Source of the DNA: Pseudomonadota bacterium
GTDB lineage: Bacteria > Pseudomonadota > Gammaproteobacteria > Acidiferrobacterales > UBA6901
DNA: 64,000 bases
Assembly: GCA_027364845.1 (NCBI GenBank)
Contig: DAHXOO010000004.1
Span: 1-64,000, forward strand
Direction of reading: 5' to 3'
Under the pieces are notes generated by a model. It made no database searches, was not told the origin of the DNA, and saw nothing but the letters and a program-made list of their open reading frames with translations. Shown piece after piece: positions 33,888 to 44,271 of the stretch (its first letter is position 1; every line of letters starts with the position of its first letter). The translations under genes were made by a program, and so were the position numbers.

Positions 33888-36869
33888 TTAGGCAGCGTAG
33901 TCACGGCCGTTCCAGATGCCTGTCCGGCAATGCTCGCGTATCCAACGCTCGAGATCGCATGCAGGCATTGGACGTGCTACGTGATAGCCCTGGGCGACAT
34001 CGCATCCAAGCTCCGCGAGGCGTTCCCAGCTGGTGTCGTTTTCGATGCCTTCGGCGATAACACGCAGACCCAGGTCGTGCGCAAGCACGATCGTTGATCG
34101 TACTATCATTGCGGCATCATCGTTGGACACCATGTCGATCACAAAGGATTTGTCGATCTTGATGGTTTTCACGGGCAGCTTGTTCAGATAGCTCAATGAT
34201 GAATAACCGGTACCAAAGTCGTCGATGGACAGCGTCACACCCATGTCACTCAGTCGCGTCAACACATCGAGTGCCCCGGAAGGATCTTCCATGATGGCGG
34301 TTTCGGTGATCTCCAGCTCCAGCTGACCGCAATCGATGCGGTATGCACGGATCAGGTCCCTGATCTGGTTCACCAGGCCCGGGTCGCGCAGATTGCGCGC
34401 CGAGAGATTGACAGCGACCGGGATGTTCAAGCGGGCTTCCGTCCATGCGCACTGCTGCCGCATGGCTGTCTCGATCGCCTTGTAGGTGAGGGGACGGATC
34501 AGTCCGGTGTGCTCGGCCAAGGGTATAAATTCGTCGGGTCCAATGGCGCCGTATTGCGGATTGTTCCAGCGTGCCAGGGCTTCGACGCCGCACAGCTGTC
34601 CGGTCTTCATGTCGATCTTTGGCTGGTAATACTGCAGCAGCAGGTCTGTGTCTATCGCTCGCCTCAGTTCGGAGGTGAGTGCCAGGCGCCGTGGGCTGTC
34701 GTCGTCCAGCTCCGGCCCGAAAATCGCATAGCCGCTGTCGGAACGCTTGGCGCGACGCACCGCCAGGTCCGCGCGCCGCAGCAGCTGGTCAATCTGGTCG
34801 CCATGCTGCGGGAACTGGGTGATGCCGATACTCACCCGTATATCGAGTGACAGTTCGCCAGTGGCAAATGGCTGCAGCATGACCTCCAGAATGTGATGGG
34901 CAGTCTGTATCGCGTGGTCCAAGTCCTCTTCCGGCAGTAGCGCGGCGAACTCATCGCCGCGCATGCGCGCAACCATCTCGTGTTCGGGTAGGGCGCTCCG
35001 TATACGCAGTCCTATTTCCCGGAGCAGCGCGTTGGCGTGCTCGATTCCCACTGCGTCGTTGATCTCCCGAAAGCGGTCGATGTCTACTATGAGCAGGGAG
35101 AATGATATGGTGTTTCCGGAAGCGTCGGCCAGCATCTGCTGCAGGAACTCAGTGAGCCGCGCGTGATTAGGAAGTCCTGTCACCTCGTCGTAAAAGGCCA
35201 TGCGCCAGATGGTCTCATGCGCTTTCTCGCTCTGTGTGCGTGTGCGCAGTGTTTCGATGCCGAAGGCGAGATCATCCGCCATTTCTGTGAGCAGGCCCAC
35301 TTCTTTGCGGACAAATGCATCGGCATCGGCCGCGTAGATCATCAGCACGCCGATGACCTGTCCGTGCACCTTGAGCGGCAAGGCGATGCTGGAGCGATAG
35401 CCGCGTTTCAGGGCATCCTGCCGCCATGGGCCGAAGCGCGCGTCGGTGAGCACATCATGTATGAGGCAGGCGGCGCCGGTACGTATTGCAGTGCCGGTAG
35501 GCCCGCGGCCACGTTCGGTATCTGCCCAGGTGAGGTTGAGGCTGTCGAGATAACCGTGGTCGAATCCAGCCTGGGCCGCCGGGCGGATACTCTTGCTGGC
35601 GTCCTGGTGAGCATAGCCGACCCAGGCCAGGCGGTAGCCTCCAGTCTCGACGATGACCCGGCACATTCCTTCCAACAAGGATTGCTCATCGACGGCACGT
35701 ACCAGCGTGCGGTTTGCGGAACCGAGAGTCAGCAGCGCGCGGTTGATCTGCACCAGTTCCTTGTTGGCTGAATCGAGTTCGTCCTGATGGCGCTGCAGCT
35801 TTTCTGCCGAATTGTCCAGGGCCAATGCCATCTGGCCGAAATCGCTGTGATCATGCTTGAGGCCGGTACGTGCAGTCATGTCACCCTGACCCAGACGTTC
35901 GGCCGCCTTGCTGATCGTTCTGGCCCGGCGCAGGATGAGCAGCTCGGCGCCGATCCACGCAGCGGACAGAGCGGCAAGAGCGACTATGACGAACAGTATC
36001 AGGTCCCGGTAGAAAGAGCGGTTGGCGGCGGCGAAGGCAACCGTTTTGGGGATGGACGCAATGAGGTACAGGTCACTGTGCGCGCCGATGTAGAGCGGGG
36101 CGAACCCATAGAGGTTGGATACCCGGTCGAGTCCGACGAGTTCAACGGTGCCTTCGCTGCCGGCTTGCTCTATTATTCGCATCAGCAGGGAGCCGGCGAT
36201 GGACTGCCCCACCCGCGTTCCCGAATCCGGTTGGCGGGCCAGAACCGTGCCGCGGGCGTCCACGACAGTGACCGTTGAGCCGCGTGGTCGAGGCATGCCG
36301 GCAATCAGCCGATGGATCCATGAGAGATCCATAGCGGCGAACAAGACCCATCGGGGTTTGCCCTGCCGATCTGGTACCGGGATAGCAAAGATCACCGAAC
36401 CTTTGTGGGTGATCCGCCCGATCTGATAGTTGCCGACTGCGAAGCTGCCGGTCTTCAGGGCGCGGCGGAAATAGGCGCGATCAGCGATCGTTACCGGGTG
36501 CGCTAATGGAACCGCGCTGCACAATACGCGACCGTTCAGGCTGGCAACGCCCAGATTGATGTAATAGGGCTGGGTCTTAAGGAGATTGGCAAGCAACGAG
36601 GAGCAGCGGTGCATTGCCGCAGCGCGTGGCACCAGAAGCTGCGACGTGGCAACCAGCAGCTCGCGGGTAGCCGTGACCAGCTGAGACTGTCTGAGATCTG
36701 CGATACGGGCGGTCCGGAGCGCAGCGCGCTTGGCATCGGCTGCTGCCAGCGTGCGTTGGACGATGGCAGTATGGACCAGTAGCCCCGCAGTCGGCAGTAG
36801 GATCGACAGGACCAGGAGCAGCAGGTATGTGCGCAGACTCAGAGATCGCAGTGCCCTCATCATTTCCAT
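33888..36869 (-). CDS. Membrane GGDEF-EAL protein with sensor, HAMP-like and GAF domains
   Basis: A 993-residue c-di-GMP signalling protein. Two membrane helices (residues about 12-35 and 290-315) bracket a periplasmic Cache-like domain (PYYINLGVASLNGRVLC). A HAMP-like linker, a coiled coil and a GAF domain (residues about 390-540) follow. The GGDEF domain has MRGDEF near residue 636, a variant that may keep some activity. The EAL domain is intact: GVEALARWNNPQYG near 763, ELEITETAIM, and DDFGTGYSSLSYLN. A net phosphodiesterase role is likely. It sits divergent to a small conserved gene. Confidence 0.92.
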   Translation of the reverse strand: MEMMRALRSLSLRTYLLLLVLSILLPTAGLLVHTAIVQRTLAAADAKRAALRTARIADLRQSQLVTATRELLVATSQLLVPRAAAMHRCSSLLANLLKTQPYYINLGVASLNGRVLCSAVPLAHPVTIADRAYFRRALKTGSFAVGNYQIGRITHKGSVIFAIPVPDRQGKPRWVLFAAMDLSWIHRLIAGMPRPRGSTVTVVDARGTVLARQPDSGTRVGQSIAGSLLMRIIEQAGSEGTVELVGLDRVSNLYGFAPLYIGAHSDLYLIASIPKTVAFAAANRSFYRDLILFVIVALAALSAAWIGAELLILRRARTISKAAERLGQGDMTARTGLKHDHSDFGQMALALDNSAEKLQRHQDELDSANKELVQINRALLTLGSANRTLVRAVDEQSLLEGMCRVIVETGGYRLAWVGYAHQDASKSIRPAAQAGFDHGYLDSLNLTWADTERGRGPTGTAIRTGAACLIHDVLTDARFGPWRQDALKRGYRSSIALPLKVHGQVIGVLMIYAADADAFVRKEVGLLTEMADDLAFGIETLRTRTQSEKAHETIWRMAFYDEVTGLPNHARLTEFLQQMLADASGNTISFSLLIVDIDRFREINDAVGIEHANALLREIGLRIRSALPEHEMVARMRGDEFAALLPEEDLDHAIQTAHHILEVMLQPFATGELSLDIRVSIGITQFPQHGDQIDQLLRRADLAVRRAKRSDSGYAIFGPELDDDSPRRLALTSELRRAIDTDLLLQYYQPKIDMKTGQLCGVEALARWNNPQYGAIGPDEFIPLAEHTGLIRPLTYKAIETAMRQQCAWTEARLNIPVAVNLSARNLRDPGLVNQIRDLIRAYRIDCGQLELEITETAIMEDPSGALDVLTRLSDMGVTLSIDDFGTGYSSLSYLNKLPVKTIKIDKSFVIDMVSNDDAAMIVRSTIVLAHDLGLRVIAEGIENDTSWERLAELGCDVAQGYHVARPMPACDLERWIREHCRTGIWNGRDYAA

Positions 36870-37122
36870 GAAGGTCCTTTCCTCAGATGAAGATACCTCC
36901 GAGAGGCTAATGCAAGTTTGATACCATATTCAGATGCCCGATGGCCCGCCTTTTCCATTGGGCGGATCATTGGGAGGACAATGGATAAAAAGCAATTTAA
37001 ATCAAAATCTTGTATCCGACACATCGATTGATATGTTGATGTTGTAAGAAGGCCCCGTGGCAATGATTTTCGTGACCCGTAACTTAAAAGTAGTCCAAAT
37101 CTGCTAAAACCAGGAGGTCCTA

Positions 37123-37698
37123 GTGCCAAAAAACAGCTGCTATCCGATCTCAGTGCACCGCAAACTGAAGCGGCCAGACTGGTACGTGTCCGGTCTTATG
37201 CTGGATCGCGCCTTGGATGCGATCTTGCGGCGCATCAAGCTTGACCGCCGTCATGACATCCCTTATCTGGCCGGCTACAGCCAGGACGGCGGGACCATCT
37301 ATATAGATCGGCACCTGCCAGAGACGTTCAGCCACCGTGGAAGGAAGGTTGCCGTAGACCGCTACCTGATTCTGCACGAGGCCGTCGAAAAGACGCTGAT
37401 CGATGAGCTCAATCTGCACTATCTGCATGCCCATCAGATCGCCACGCGTGCGGAGGAGGCCGCAGTGCGGGCTGACCGGATACTCTGGAGCGCCTATGAC
37501 CGCTTCATGCAGCTGTACGTCAAAGACATTGGTGATGAGCGCCTGACGAAAGTACCGGGTGATCTGGATCTGAAACCGTATCGGGACGAGCACGACAAAG
37601 AGTTGATCGCGCGCATGGAAGTGGCTGAAGGCAATAACCCGTTTAAGCCTGCGACACGAACCCGCGCGTCGGCAGGCAAGCGCCGCACCAAGAAATGA
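37123..37698 (+). CDS. Conserved hypothetical protein with HEAVE motif
   Basis: A 191-residue protein starting at GTG 37123 behind a strong CAGGAGG site. It contains DIPYLAGYSQDGGTIYIDRHLP and LILHEAVEKTLIDELNL, then LHAHQIATRAEEAAV. The spaced H-E...E...H residues resemble a metal-binding site, but no standard HExxH is present, so protease activity cannot be claimed. The C-terminus is basic (GKRRTKK). I recognise the pattern as a conserved protein of unknown function found in proteobacterial and phage-like contexts. Confidence 0.7.
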   Translation: MPKNSCYPISVHRKLKRPDWYVSGLMLDRALDAILRRIKLDRRHDIPYLAGYSQDGGTIYIDRHLPETFSHRGRKVAVDRYLILHEAVEKTLIDELNLHYLHAHQIATRAEEAAVRADRILWSAYDRFMQLYVKDIGDERLTKVPGDLDLKPYRDEHDKELIARMEVAEGNNPFKPATRTRASAGKRRTKK

Positions 37699-37943
37699 GT
37701 CACTTGTCTGCTGCAGCGAGTCTGGGATAGTCGCGTTTTGTCATCCGGGTCTCCTCGGGCGCGGGCTCGAAGTCCAGCCGGTTGAGTGCGTGCAGTGCCC
37801 GTGCATTGGCCGATACGCGAGTATCGGCAGGAACCTCGGGTTTGAGTGAGCGACAAGTCCCTATCGCACGGATTTCAGGTACGAACCGTCAGTTGCGGCG
37901 CGCGTTTGGCAGGCTGTACACAACACGCCGGTCGCTTGAGATA

Positions 37944-38303
37944 CTAACGTTGATCCTGGTGTATGTCATGGCGACGATCACGGCGGTCTAGATTACGGTC
38001 GCGCCGGTCTTTGCGGACGTCGCGGCGATTGTGACGGAGGTCGCGATGATCGGAGCGCAGATCGCGGCGTTCCCTGCGGGCTGCAGCCAAATTGCCGTTG
38101 TGCCGGTCCCGATGGAGTGCGCGTCGGTCCTGGTTGCGGTCACGCCGGTCGTGGCGAATATCGCGATTGCTGTGGTGGATGTCACGATTATCCCGCCTGA
38201 TATCGTGCCGCTCAGGGTGGGCAAAGCGCGGGGCCGCGTGCGCTAGCGGGAAAGCTGAGATAGTCAGAATGGTACCAAACGCTAGGATCGCAAGCTTAAG
38301 CAT
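37944..38303 (-). CDS. Secreted low-complexity protein with RD/RH repeats
   Basis: A 119-residue protein. A clear signal peptide (ILAFGTILTISAFPLAHA) is followed by about 95 residues made almost wholly of Arg, Asp, His and Asn in degenerate units such as RDNRDIHHSNRDIRHDRRD. Such polyampholytic proteins could bind metals, polyanions or envelope sugars; none of this is shown. The repetitive coding DNA probably arises by slippage. A frame on the opposite strand over the same DNA is an artefact of the repeats. Confidence 0.65.
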   Translation of the reverse strand: MLKLAILAFGTILTISAFPLAHAAPRFAHPERHDIRRDNRDIHHSNRDIRHDRRDRNQDRRALHRDRHNGNLAAARRERRDLRSDHRDLRHNRRDVRKDRRDRNLDRRDRRHDIHQDQR

Positions 38304-38701
38304 GGATGTCTCCCTACAGGTGGTTTTCGAATAGGTTTATCATGAAATTAGTGACTACGCACCAAATAATAATGCCGGACAGGCCGGCGGGTTGACACAG
38401 TTACGGTGATGTCCCCAAGATGCCCGCCACTAAAAGTTTCTGCGGCGGCGATGGTGCGTGGTGGGGCTGGCATGAAACGACGCGGATGGAGCACAAGTGC
38501 GTTGATCCGTTCGATGTCCGGACCAGCGAGGCTGACAGGTCTGCCCTTGACGGTCTGCCGGATCGAAGGGTGAGACCGCCGACAGGCGCTGGTACATAGC
38601 ATACTTTTGTCTGCAGGTGCAGAAATCTGTTAAGATTTTGTCTTCAGTGTGTAGTATAACCATTTAATCTATAACGGATATATTCTGAGGGAGGTTGGCG
38701 G
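38304..38701. other. Divergent intergenic region, promoter of the rml operon
   Basis: About 400 bases between the minus-strand secreted protein and rmlB. The segment 38625-38690 is AT-rich with TAGTATAAC and TATAAC words suited to a -10 element, and GGGAGG precedes the rmlB start. I see no gene; a minus-strand frame at 38430-38663 has no recognisable feature. Confidence 0.4.
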
Positions 38702-39799
38702 ATGCAGGTGCCGAGTTGGCTAGTCACGGGTGGTGCAGGGTTTATTGGATCGAACTTCGTGCACAGCGTGCGCCGCGAAGGGTACGCGCGCGTCGTCAAT
38801 CTCGACAAGCTCACCTACGCCGGCCATCGTGAAAACCTCGAGGATCTTGTGGACGATCGCGGGTATGTGTTCGTTCACGGCGACATCGGTGATGCATCCC
38901 TGGTCGATTCGTTGTTGCGCGACCACCAGCCGTCGGCGATTGTCAATTTTGCTGCGGAGTCGCACGTCGACCGCTCGATCATGGGGCCGCAGGAATTCAT
39001 CCAGACCAACGTTGTTGGTACCCACACGCTGTTGCAATGTGCTCTGCGCTATTGGAAGAGCCTGGAGCATGGTCGCGCTTCAGATTTCAGGTTTCTGCAG
39101 GTATCTACCGACGAAGTCTACGGCAGTCTCGGTCCGCACGATCACCCGTTTACGGAGGGCAACCAGTACCGTCCTAACTCTCCATATGCAGCAAGCAAAG
39201 CTGCGGCAGACCACCTGGTGCGGGCGTATCACGAGACTTTCGGGTTGCCGACGCTGACAACCAACTGCTCCAACAATTACGGCCCCTACCAGCACCCGGA
39301 AAAACTCATCCCGTTGATGATTGGGAACGGAAGGTCCGACCGGCCACTGCCTGTCTATGGCGACGGCCTGCAGGTCCGTGACTGGCTTTATGTGCAGGAT
39401 CACTGTGATGCCCTGCGCCTGGTGCTAGAGCGGGGGCGTGCAGGCGAGACCTATAATATTGGCGGAGACTGTGAACGCGCCAATCTGGACATAGTCCATG
39501 CCCTGTGCCGCCTGCTCGATAACGCGTATCCGCAAGGTGCGCCGCACGCACGACTCGTCACCCATGTCGCCGACCGGCTGGGACACGACCGCCGCTATGC
39601 AATCGACGCATCGAAGATGCATCGGGAGCTGGGCTGGCAGCCTCGTACCACGTTTGATGAAGGTCTCGCATACACCTTGCGGTGGTACGCAGAGCATGCC
39701 GATTGGGTCGCCGCGGTCAGCGCCGGGGCGCATGAGCGCTGGATCGAGACGAACTACGACAACCGCGGTTCGACAGCAGTGAATGGAGGCGGCAAGTGA
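38702..39799 (+). CDS. rmlB: dTDP-glucose 4,6-dehydratase
   Basis: A 365-residue short-chain dehydrogenase/reductase that makes dTDP-4-keto-6-deoxyglucose, the second step to dTDP-L-rhamnose. The NAD-binding [11 protein letters not shown] opens the protein. STDEVYG carries the catalytic Asp-Glu, and YAASKAA has the YxxxK pair. The length is slightly above the usual 350. It is the first gene of rmlBACD, a complete set with overlapping ends, probably feeding O-antigen or the exopolysaccharide. Confidence 0.96.
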   Translation: MQVPSWLVTGGAGFIGSNFVHSVRREGYARVVNLDKLTYAGHRENLEDLVDDRGYVFVHGDIGDASLVDSLLRDHQPSAIVNFAAESHVDRSIMGPQEFIQTNVVGTHTLLQCALRYWKSLEHGRASDFRFLQVSTDEVYGSLGPHDHPFTEGNQYRPNSPYAASKAAADHLVRAYHETFGLPTLTTNCSNNYGPYQHPEKLIPLMIGNGRSDRPLPVYGDGLQVRDWLYVQDHCDALRLVLERGRAGETYNIGGDCERANLDIVHALCRLLDNAYPQGAPHARLVTHVADRLGHDRRYAIDASKMHRELGWQPRTTFDEGLAYTLRWYAEHADWVAAVSAGAHERWIETNYDNRGSTAVNGGGK

Positions 39800-40671
39800 A
39801 GGGTATCATCCTGGCCGGCGGCGCGGGTACGCGCTTGGCGCCACTCACGCAGGTAATCAGCAAGCAGTTGCTGCCCGTGTACGACAAGCCGATGATCTAT
39901 TATCCACTGTCGACACTGATGCTCGCGGGAATCCGCGAGTTTCTTGTTATTTCGACGCCGCAGGATCTCCCGCGCTTCCAGGATCTGTTTCGCGATGGCG
40001 CGCATCTCGGATTAAAGTTTAACTACGTCGAGCAGCCACGCCCTGAAGGCATTGCCCAGGCCTTCATCCTCGGACGTCAGTTCGTTGACGGCGGGCAGGT
40101 GGCCTTGATACTGGGCGACAACATCTTCTATGGCCACGGGCTCGCCGAACAGATGCGCGCAGCGTCGTCGCGCCGCGTGGGCGCGACTGTTTTCGTTTAC
40201 CGCGTGAAGGATCCACAGCGCTACGGTGTCGCCGAATTCGACAGCGAGGGCAGGGTGATCGATATTGTCGAAAAGCCGACCCAGCCGAAGTCGCGCTACG
40301 CAGTGACCGGGCTCTATTTCTACGACGCGTGTGTGTGCGATATCGCCGCCGACCTCAGACCGTCGGCCCGCGGCGAGATCGAGATCACGGATGTCAACCG
40401 GCGATACCTCGAGGAAAAGGCGTTGCATGTTGAGAAGCTCGGCCGCGGCACGGCGTGGCTCGACACCGGCACGCACGAGGCTTTGCACCAGGCCGCGAAT
40501 TACATTCAGACCATCGAGATGCGTCAGGGCCTCAAGGTTGCGTGTATCGAGGAGGTAGCGTATCAAATGGGCTTTATCGACCGGGCACAGCTTGAGCGGC
40601 TGGCGAGCAAGATGGGGCATGAATATGGAGCTTATCTGCGCGCCGTGGTGGCAGAGGACGACCGAGCGTGA
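39796..40671 (+). CDS. rmlA: Glucose-1-phosphate thymidylyltransferase
   Basis: A 291-residue enzyme that joins glucose-1-phosphate and dTTP, the first step of the pathway. GTG start at 39796 overlaps the rmlB stop. The nucleotide-binding [13 protein letters not shown] lies at the N-terminus, [16 protein letters not shown] follows, and [12 protein letters not shown] carries the metal-binding Asp. The length is standard. Confidence 0.96.
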   Translation: MKGIILAGGAGTRLAPLTQVISKQLLPVYDKPMIYYPLSTLMLAGIREFLVISTPQDLPRFQDLFRDGAHLGLKFNYVEQPRPEGIAQAFILGRQFVDGGQVALILGDNIFYGHGLAEQMRAASSRRVGATVFVYRVKDPQRYGVAEFDSEGRVIDIVEKPTQPKSRYAVTGLYFYDACVCDIAADLRPSARGEIEITDVNRRYLEEKALHVEKLGRGTAWLDTGTHEALHQAANYIQTIEMRQGLKVACIEEVAYQMGFIDRAQLERLASKMGHEYGAYLRAVVAEDDRA

Positions 40672-41216
40672 ACAATCTGGTGATTTCGGATCTGCCGCTC
40701 GCTGGGCTGAAGCTCATCAAGCCGCGGGTATTCGAGGATGGACGCGGCTATTTTCTGGAGACCTATCACCTGCAAAAGTTCGGCATGGGTGCGGTTCGCG
40801 AGGCATTTGTCCAGGACAATCTGTCCAGATCGACGCGTGGTGTGTTGCGTGGCCTGCACTACCAGCACCCGCACGCCCAGGGAAAGCTCGTCGCGGTCAT
40901 CCAGGGAGAGATCTATGACGCAGTGGTGGACATTCGCAAGGATTCCCGGACGTTTGGAAAGTGGTTCGGGATCACATTGTCGGAGCAGAACCACCTGCAA
41001 ATCTACGTGCCACCTGGTTTCGCGCACGGGTTCTGCGTGACCAGCGACCACGCGCGCGTCATGTACAAGTGCACGGACTTTTACAGCCCGGAAAGCGAGC
41101 ACACCATACTGTGGAACGATCCAGCGATCGGCATCGCTTGGCCTGTCGCGCAGCCGGTGATTTCGGACAAGGACGCGAAGGGCGTGTGCCTGCGCGACGC
41201 GTTGATTCCGGAATGA
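40668..41216 (+). CDS. rmlC: dTDP-4-dehydrorhamnose 3,5-epimerase
   Basis: A 182-residue cupin-fold epimerase, third step to dTDP-L-rhamnose. GTG start overlaps rmlA by four bases. The motifs [19 protein letters not shown] and [11 protein letters not shown] supply the catalytic His and neighbouring residues. It is complete. Confidence 0.96.
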   Translation: MNNLVISDLPLAGLKLIKPRVFEDGRGYFLETYHLQKFGMGAVREAFVQDNLSRSTRGVLRGLHYQHPHAQGKLVAVIQGEIYDAVVDIRKDSRTFGKWFGITLSEQNHLQIYVPPGFAHGFCVTSDHARVMYKCTDFYSPESEHTILWNDPAIGIAWPVAQPVISDKDAKGVCLRDALIPE

Positions 41217-42094
41217 AAGTCGTGCTGTTCGGCCGCACCGGGCAGCTCGGTTTGAGCTTAAGCGCGATACTTGGCGCCGGTATGGAGGTGCGCGCCTACG
41301 GCAGGGACGAGCTCGATCTCTCGGACCGCGCGCGATTGCGTGAGACTTTGCTGAGGCAGGAGCCGCGCGTCATTATCAATGCTGCCGCGTACACCGCAGT
41401 GGACCAGGCGGAGTCGGATGCCGCCATGGTCAAGCGCATCAACAGTGAAGCTCCCGCGATTATGGCGCACGTGGCGCGTGAGCTGGGTGCGTTGCTGATC
41501 CACTATTCCACGGACTATGTGTTCGACGGGACGGCGCGCGAGCCATATACCGAGGACTCACCTACTGCACCGCTTGGCGTATACGGGAGAAGCAAGCTTG
41601 CTGGCGAGGACGAGGTGCGCGCCGCCGGCGGTCCGCACTTGATCCTTCGCACTGCCTGGCTGTACTCGAACCATGGGCGCAATTTCCTGAAAACCATGCT
41701 GCGCTTGGCGGGCGAGCGTGACGAGCTGCGTGTGGTCGACGATCAGATCGGCAGTCCCACCTATGCACGGCTGGTAGCTGAAGCCAGTGTGCAGATGCTT
41801 GCCGTCATGATCGACGGCGAGAGTTTCCGTACGGAACGCAGCGGCGTCTATCACATGACCTGCCAGGGCGCGGTCAGCTGGCGCGGTTTTGCGCAGAGCA
41901 TCATCGAAATGTCCGGTCACGCTGGGCGGGTACGCGTAACACCCATCAGCACGGCCCAGTACCCGACGCCGGCACGTCGTCCGGCATACTCGGTTTTGTC
42001 CTGCGATAAGCTCGCGCGCAGTTTCGGCATCTGGTTGCCGCACTGGGAGGTCGCCCTGGGACAATGCCTGGCGCATGCTCGTGGACTCGCCTAG
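41213..42094 (+). CDS. rmlD: dTDP-4-dehydrorhamnose reductase
   Basis: A 293-residue reductase for the last step to dTDP-L-rhamnose. The start at ATG 41213 ([13 protein letters not shown]) overlaps rmlC by four bases; an earlier frame start at 40961 lies inside rmlC. The cofactor loop FGRTGQLG, STDYVFDG and YGRSKLAGE (YxxxK) are intact. It overlaps the helicase gene downstream by 20 bases. Confidence 0.95.
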   Translation: MKVVLFGRTGQLGLSLSAILGAGMEVRAYGRDELDLSDRARLRETLLRQEPRVIINAAAYTAVDQAESDAAMVKRINSEAPAIMAHVARELGALLIHYSTDYVFDGTAREPYTEDSPTAPLGVYGRSKLAGEDEVRAAGGPHLILRTAWLYSNHGRNFLKTMLRLAGERDELRVVDDQIGSPTYARLVAEASVQMLAVMIDGESFRTERSGVYHMTCQGAVSWRGFAQSIIEMSGHAGRVRVTPISTAQYPTPARRPAYSVLSCDKLARSFGIWLPHWEVALGQCLAHARGLA

Positions 42095-44030
42095 CGCGCA
42101 GTGTCTTGGGCTGGACGGCCCCCTGGCTTCCTACCTCGACGGGTTCGTGGTGCGGCCGGCGCAGCAGCAGATCGCGGCACGCATAGAGACCGCTCTGGCC
42201 GAACGCTCGACCTTTATTATCGAATCCGGGACCGGGACCGGAAAGACCTTCGCCTATCTGGTGCCGGCACTGCTTTCGGGCAAAAAGGTACTGGTTTCCA
42301 CCGGCACCCGGAATCTGCAGGATCAGCTGTACCGTCGCGACCTACCGCTGGTGCGCGATGCCCTGGGCAGGGCAGTTAGCACGGCCCTGCTCAAAGGACG
42401 TGCAAATTATCTGTGCCTCGCACGCCTGGAACGCGCCGAGCTTGAGGGCCGATTCGGCGGCCAGCGCCACGATGCAGCGCTGGCGCGCATCCGCGAATGG
42501 GCCGGCGTCACCATCAGTGGAGATATCGCGGAACTGAGCGACGTCCCTGAGAACTCCGAGCTCTGGCCTCTGGTCACGTCGACGTCCGACAACTGTCTCG
42601 GCAGCCAGTGCGGTCATTATGGCCAGTGCCACGTGAACCACGCGCGGCGTGAGGCACTGGCCGCCGATATTCTTGTGGTCAATCATCACCTGTTCTTCGC
42701 AGATCTCGCGCTGCGCGAGGAGGGCTTCGGGCAGCTGTTGCCGGGTGTGGAGGCGCTGATCTTCGATGAGGCGCACCAGCTGCCGGAAATCGCCAGCGGA
42801 TTCTTCGGCATCACATTAGGCAGCCAGCAGCTGAATGCTCTGGGTCGGGATGCCATCGCCGAAGAACTCAAGGAGAAGAGCCAGGTCATTGGTCTGCAGG
42901 ACGCGGCGCGGCGGCTCGAGAAGTCCGTGGCCGACACCCGCCTCGCTTTCGGTGTCGAGGTGCGCCGCGGCCACTGGAGTGCCGTGGTTCAGCAACCGGA
43001 ACTGCATGCGGCACTTGATGCGACCCGTGTCTGCCTCGGCGATCTGTCCAACCTATTGGAAGCCGCAGCGGTGCGCGGACCTGGGCTCGCGAACTGTCTG
43101 CGCCGCGCGCTGGACCTGCTCGAGCGACTGGCGCTGCTGATCGAAACTCCTCCGCCGGATTTTGTGCCGTGGTTCGAGACTGCAGCGCGCAGTTTCGTGC
43201 TGCATCTGACTCCCATGGCCATTGCGCCGCTGTTTCGCCGCTACCTGGAGGATGACCGGAAGGCCTGGATCTTCACGTCCGCAACGCTGGCGGTCGATCA
43301 CAGCTTCGCGCATTTCCGCGATGAACTTGGGCTGCAGGAGGCCATCGCGGAACAGTGGGAAAGCCCGTTCGACTATGCGCATCAGACGCTGCTTTATATT
43401 CCGACGGGTCTGCCGCCACCGGCGGCGCCCGACTATACCGAGTGCGTTCTTGAAGCAGCATTACCGGTGATCGAGGCAAGCCGCGGGCGGGCGTTCATCC
43501 TGTTCACCAGCCACCGTGCCTTGAAGTTTGCGGCCGGCTATATGGCGTCGCGTTGTTGCTTCCCGCTGCTTGTTCAGGGCAGCGCCCCGCGCGCGCGGCT
43601 GTTGGAGCGATTCCGGCAGGTAGGTAACGCGGTGTTGCTCGGTACCGGAAGCTTCTGGGAAGGGGTCGACGTGCGTGGCGAGGCGTTGTCGACGGTGATC
43701 ATCGACAAACTGCCGTTCGCAGCACCCGACGATCCGGTGATGCAGGCGCGCGGCGAGGCCTTGGCGCGCGCCGGACGCAGCCCGTTCATGGAATCGCAGT
43801 TACCCGACGCCGTGATCGCGCTCAAGCAGGGGGCGGGACGGCTGATCCGGGATACCAATGACCGCGGGGTGTTGATGCTGTGCGATCCACGGTTGCTCGG
43901 CAAGGGCTACGGAAAAGTATTTCTTTCGAGCCTACCGCCGATGCCGCGAACCCGGCTGCTGGAGGACGTGCAACGGTTCTTCCAGACAGAACGCCAGGCG
44001 CCGACACTGGAGCCGCTCGACCAGGAATAG
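42075..44030 (+). CDS. yoaA: DinG/YoaA-family ATP-dependent DNA helicase
   Basis: A 651-residue superfamily 2 XPD-like helicase. Walker A is in IIESGTGTGKTFAYL near residue 55, the DEAH box is FDEAHQLPE, and the C-terminal motif VI region is IKQGAGRLIRDTNDRG (Q-x2-GR-x-I/L-R). Cysteines in RANYLCLARLE and SDNCLGSQCGHYGQC are placed to ligate the 4Fe-4S cluster of this family. The length fits YoaA, which acts with DNA polymerase III chi in repair of damaged forks. It starts inside the end of rmlD, so co-transcription is likely. Confidence 0.9.
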   Translation: MLVDSPSAQCLGLDGPLASYLDGFVVRPAQQQIAARIETALAERSTFIIESGTGTGKTFAYLVPALLSGKKVLVSTGTRNLQDQLYRRDLPLVRDALGRAVSTALLKGRANYLCLARLERAELEGRFGGQRHDAALARIREWAGVTISGDIAELSDVPENSELWPLVTSTSDNCLGSQCGHYGQCHVNHARREALAADILVVNHHLFFADLALREEGFGQLLPGVEALIFDEAHQLPEIASGFFGITLGSQQLNALGRDAIAEELKEKSQVIGLQDAARRLEKSVADTRLAFGVEVRRGHWSAVVQQPELHAALDATRVCLGDLSNLLEAAAVRGPGLANCLRRALDLLERLALLIETPPPDFVPWFETAARSFVLHLTPMAIAPLFRRYLEDDRKAWIFTSATLAVDHSFAHFRDELGLQEAIAEQWESPFDYAHQTLLYIPTGLPPPAAPDYTECVLEAALPVIEASRGRAFILFTSHRALKFAAGYMASRCCFPLLVQGSAPRARLLERFRQVGNAVLLGTGSFWEGVDVRGEALSTVIIDKLPFAAPDDPVMQARGEALARAGRSPFMESQLPDAVIALKQGAGRLIRDTNDRGVLMLCDPRLLGKGYGKVFLSSLPPMPRTRLLEDVQRFFQTERQAPTLEPLDQE

Positions 44031-44271
44031 GCGTGGCACTACCCGTGTAGTTCAGGATCCGGTGCGCTGGCTGAGGTTCACCTCGGCCTCCCACTCTCAG
44101 TGGTGTTTGCGGGCGCGCAATGTGCTGGCGGATAATGGAGCGGACGCAGCCGCAGCGAAGAATATCCCGGCCAAGGGGTTGTGGTGAATTCCAAGGGCCA
44201 TCGGGGAGTGCAGTGAGTGCCACCCCCGGTACAATTTTGACACAATCGCTGGAATCGAAGGAGCGAAGTCT

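Noticed and set aside
36940..36975. CCGCC..GGCGG hairpin between the GGDEF-EAL gene and the gene at 37123
   Set aside because: The stem is only 5 bp, and the site is at the 5' ends of both genes, so a terminator makes little sense.
38031..38334. Plus-strand frames opposite the RD/RH-repeat protein
   Set aside because: They are antisense readings of the repetitive codons; the minus-strand frame has a signal peptide and a start context.
40961..41212. Upstream extension of rmlD
   Set aside because: It lies entirely within rmlC in another frame; ATG 41213 gives the canonical reductase N-terminus.
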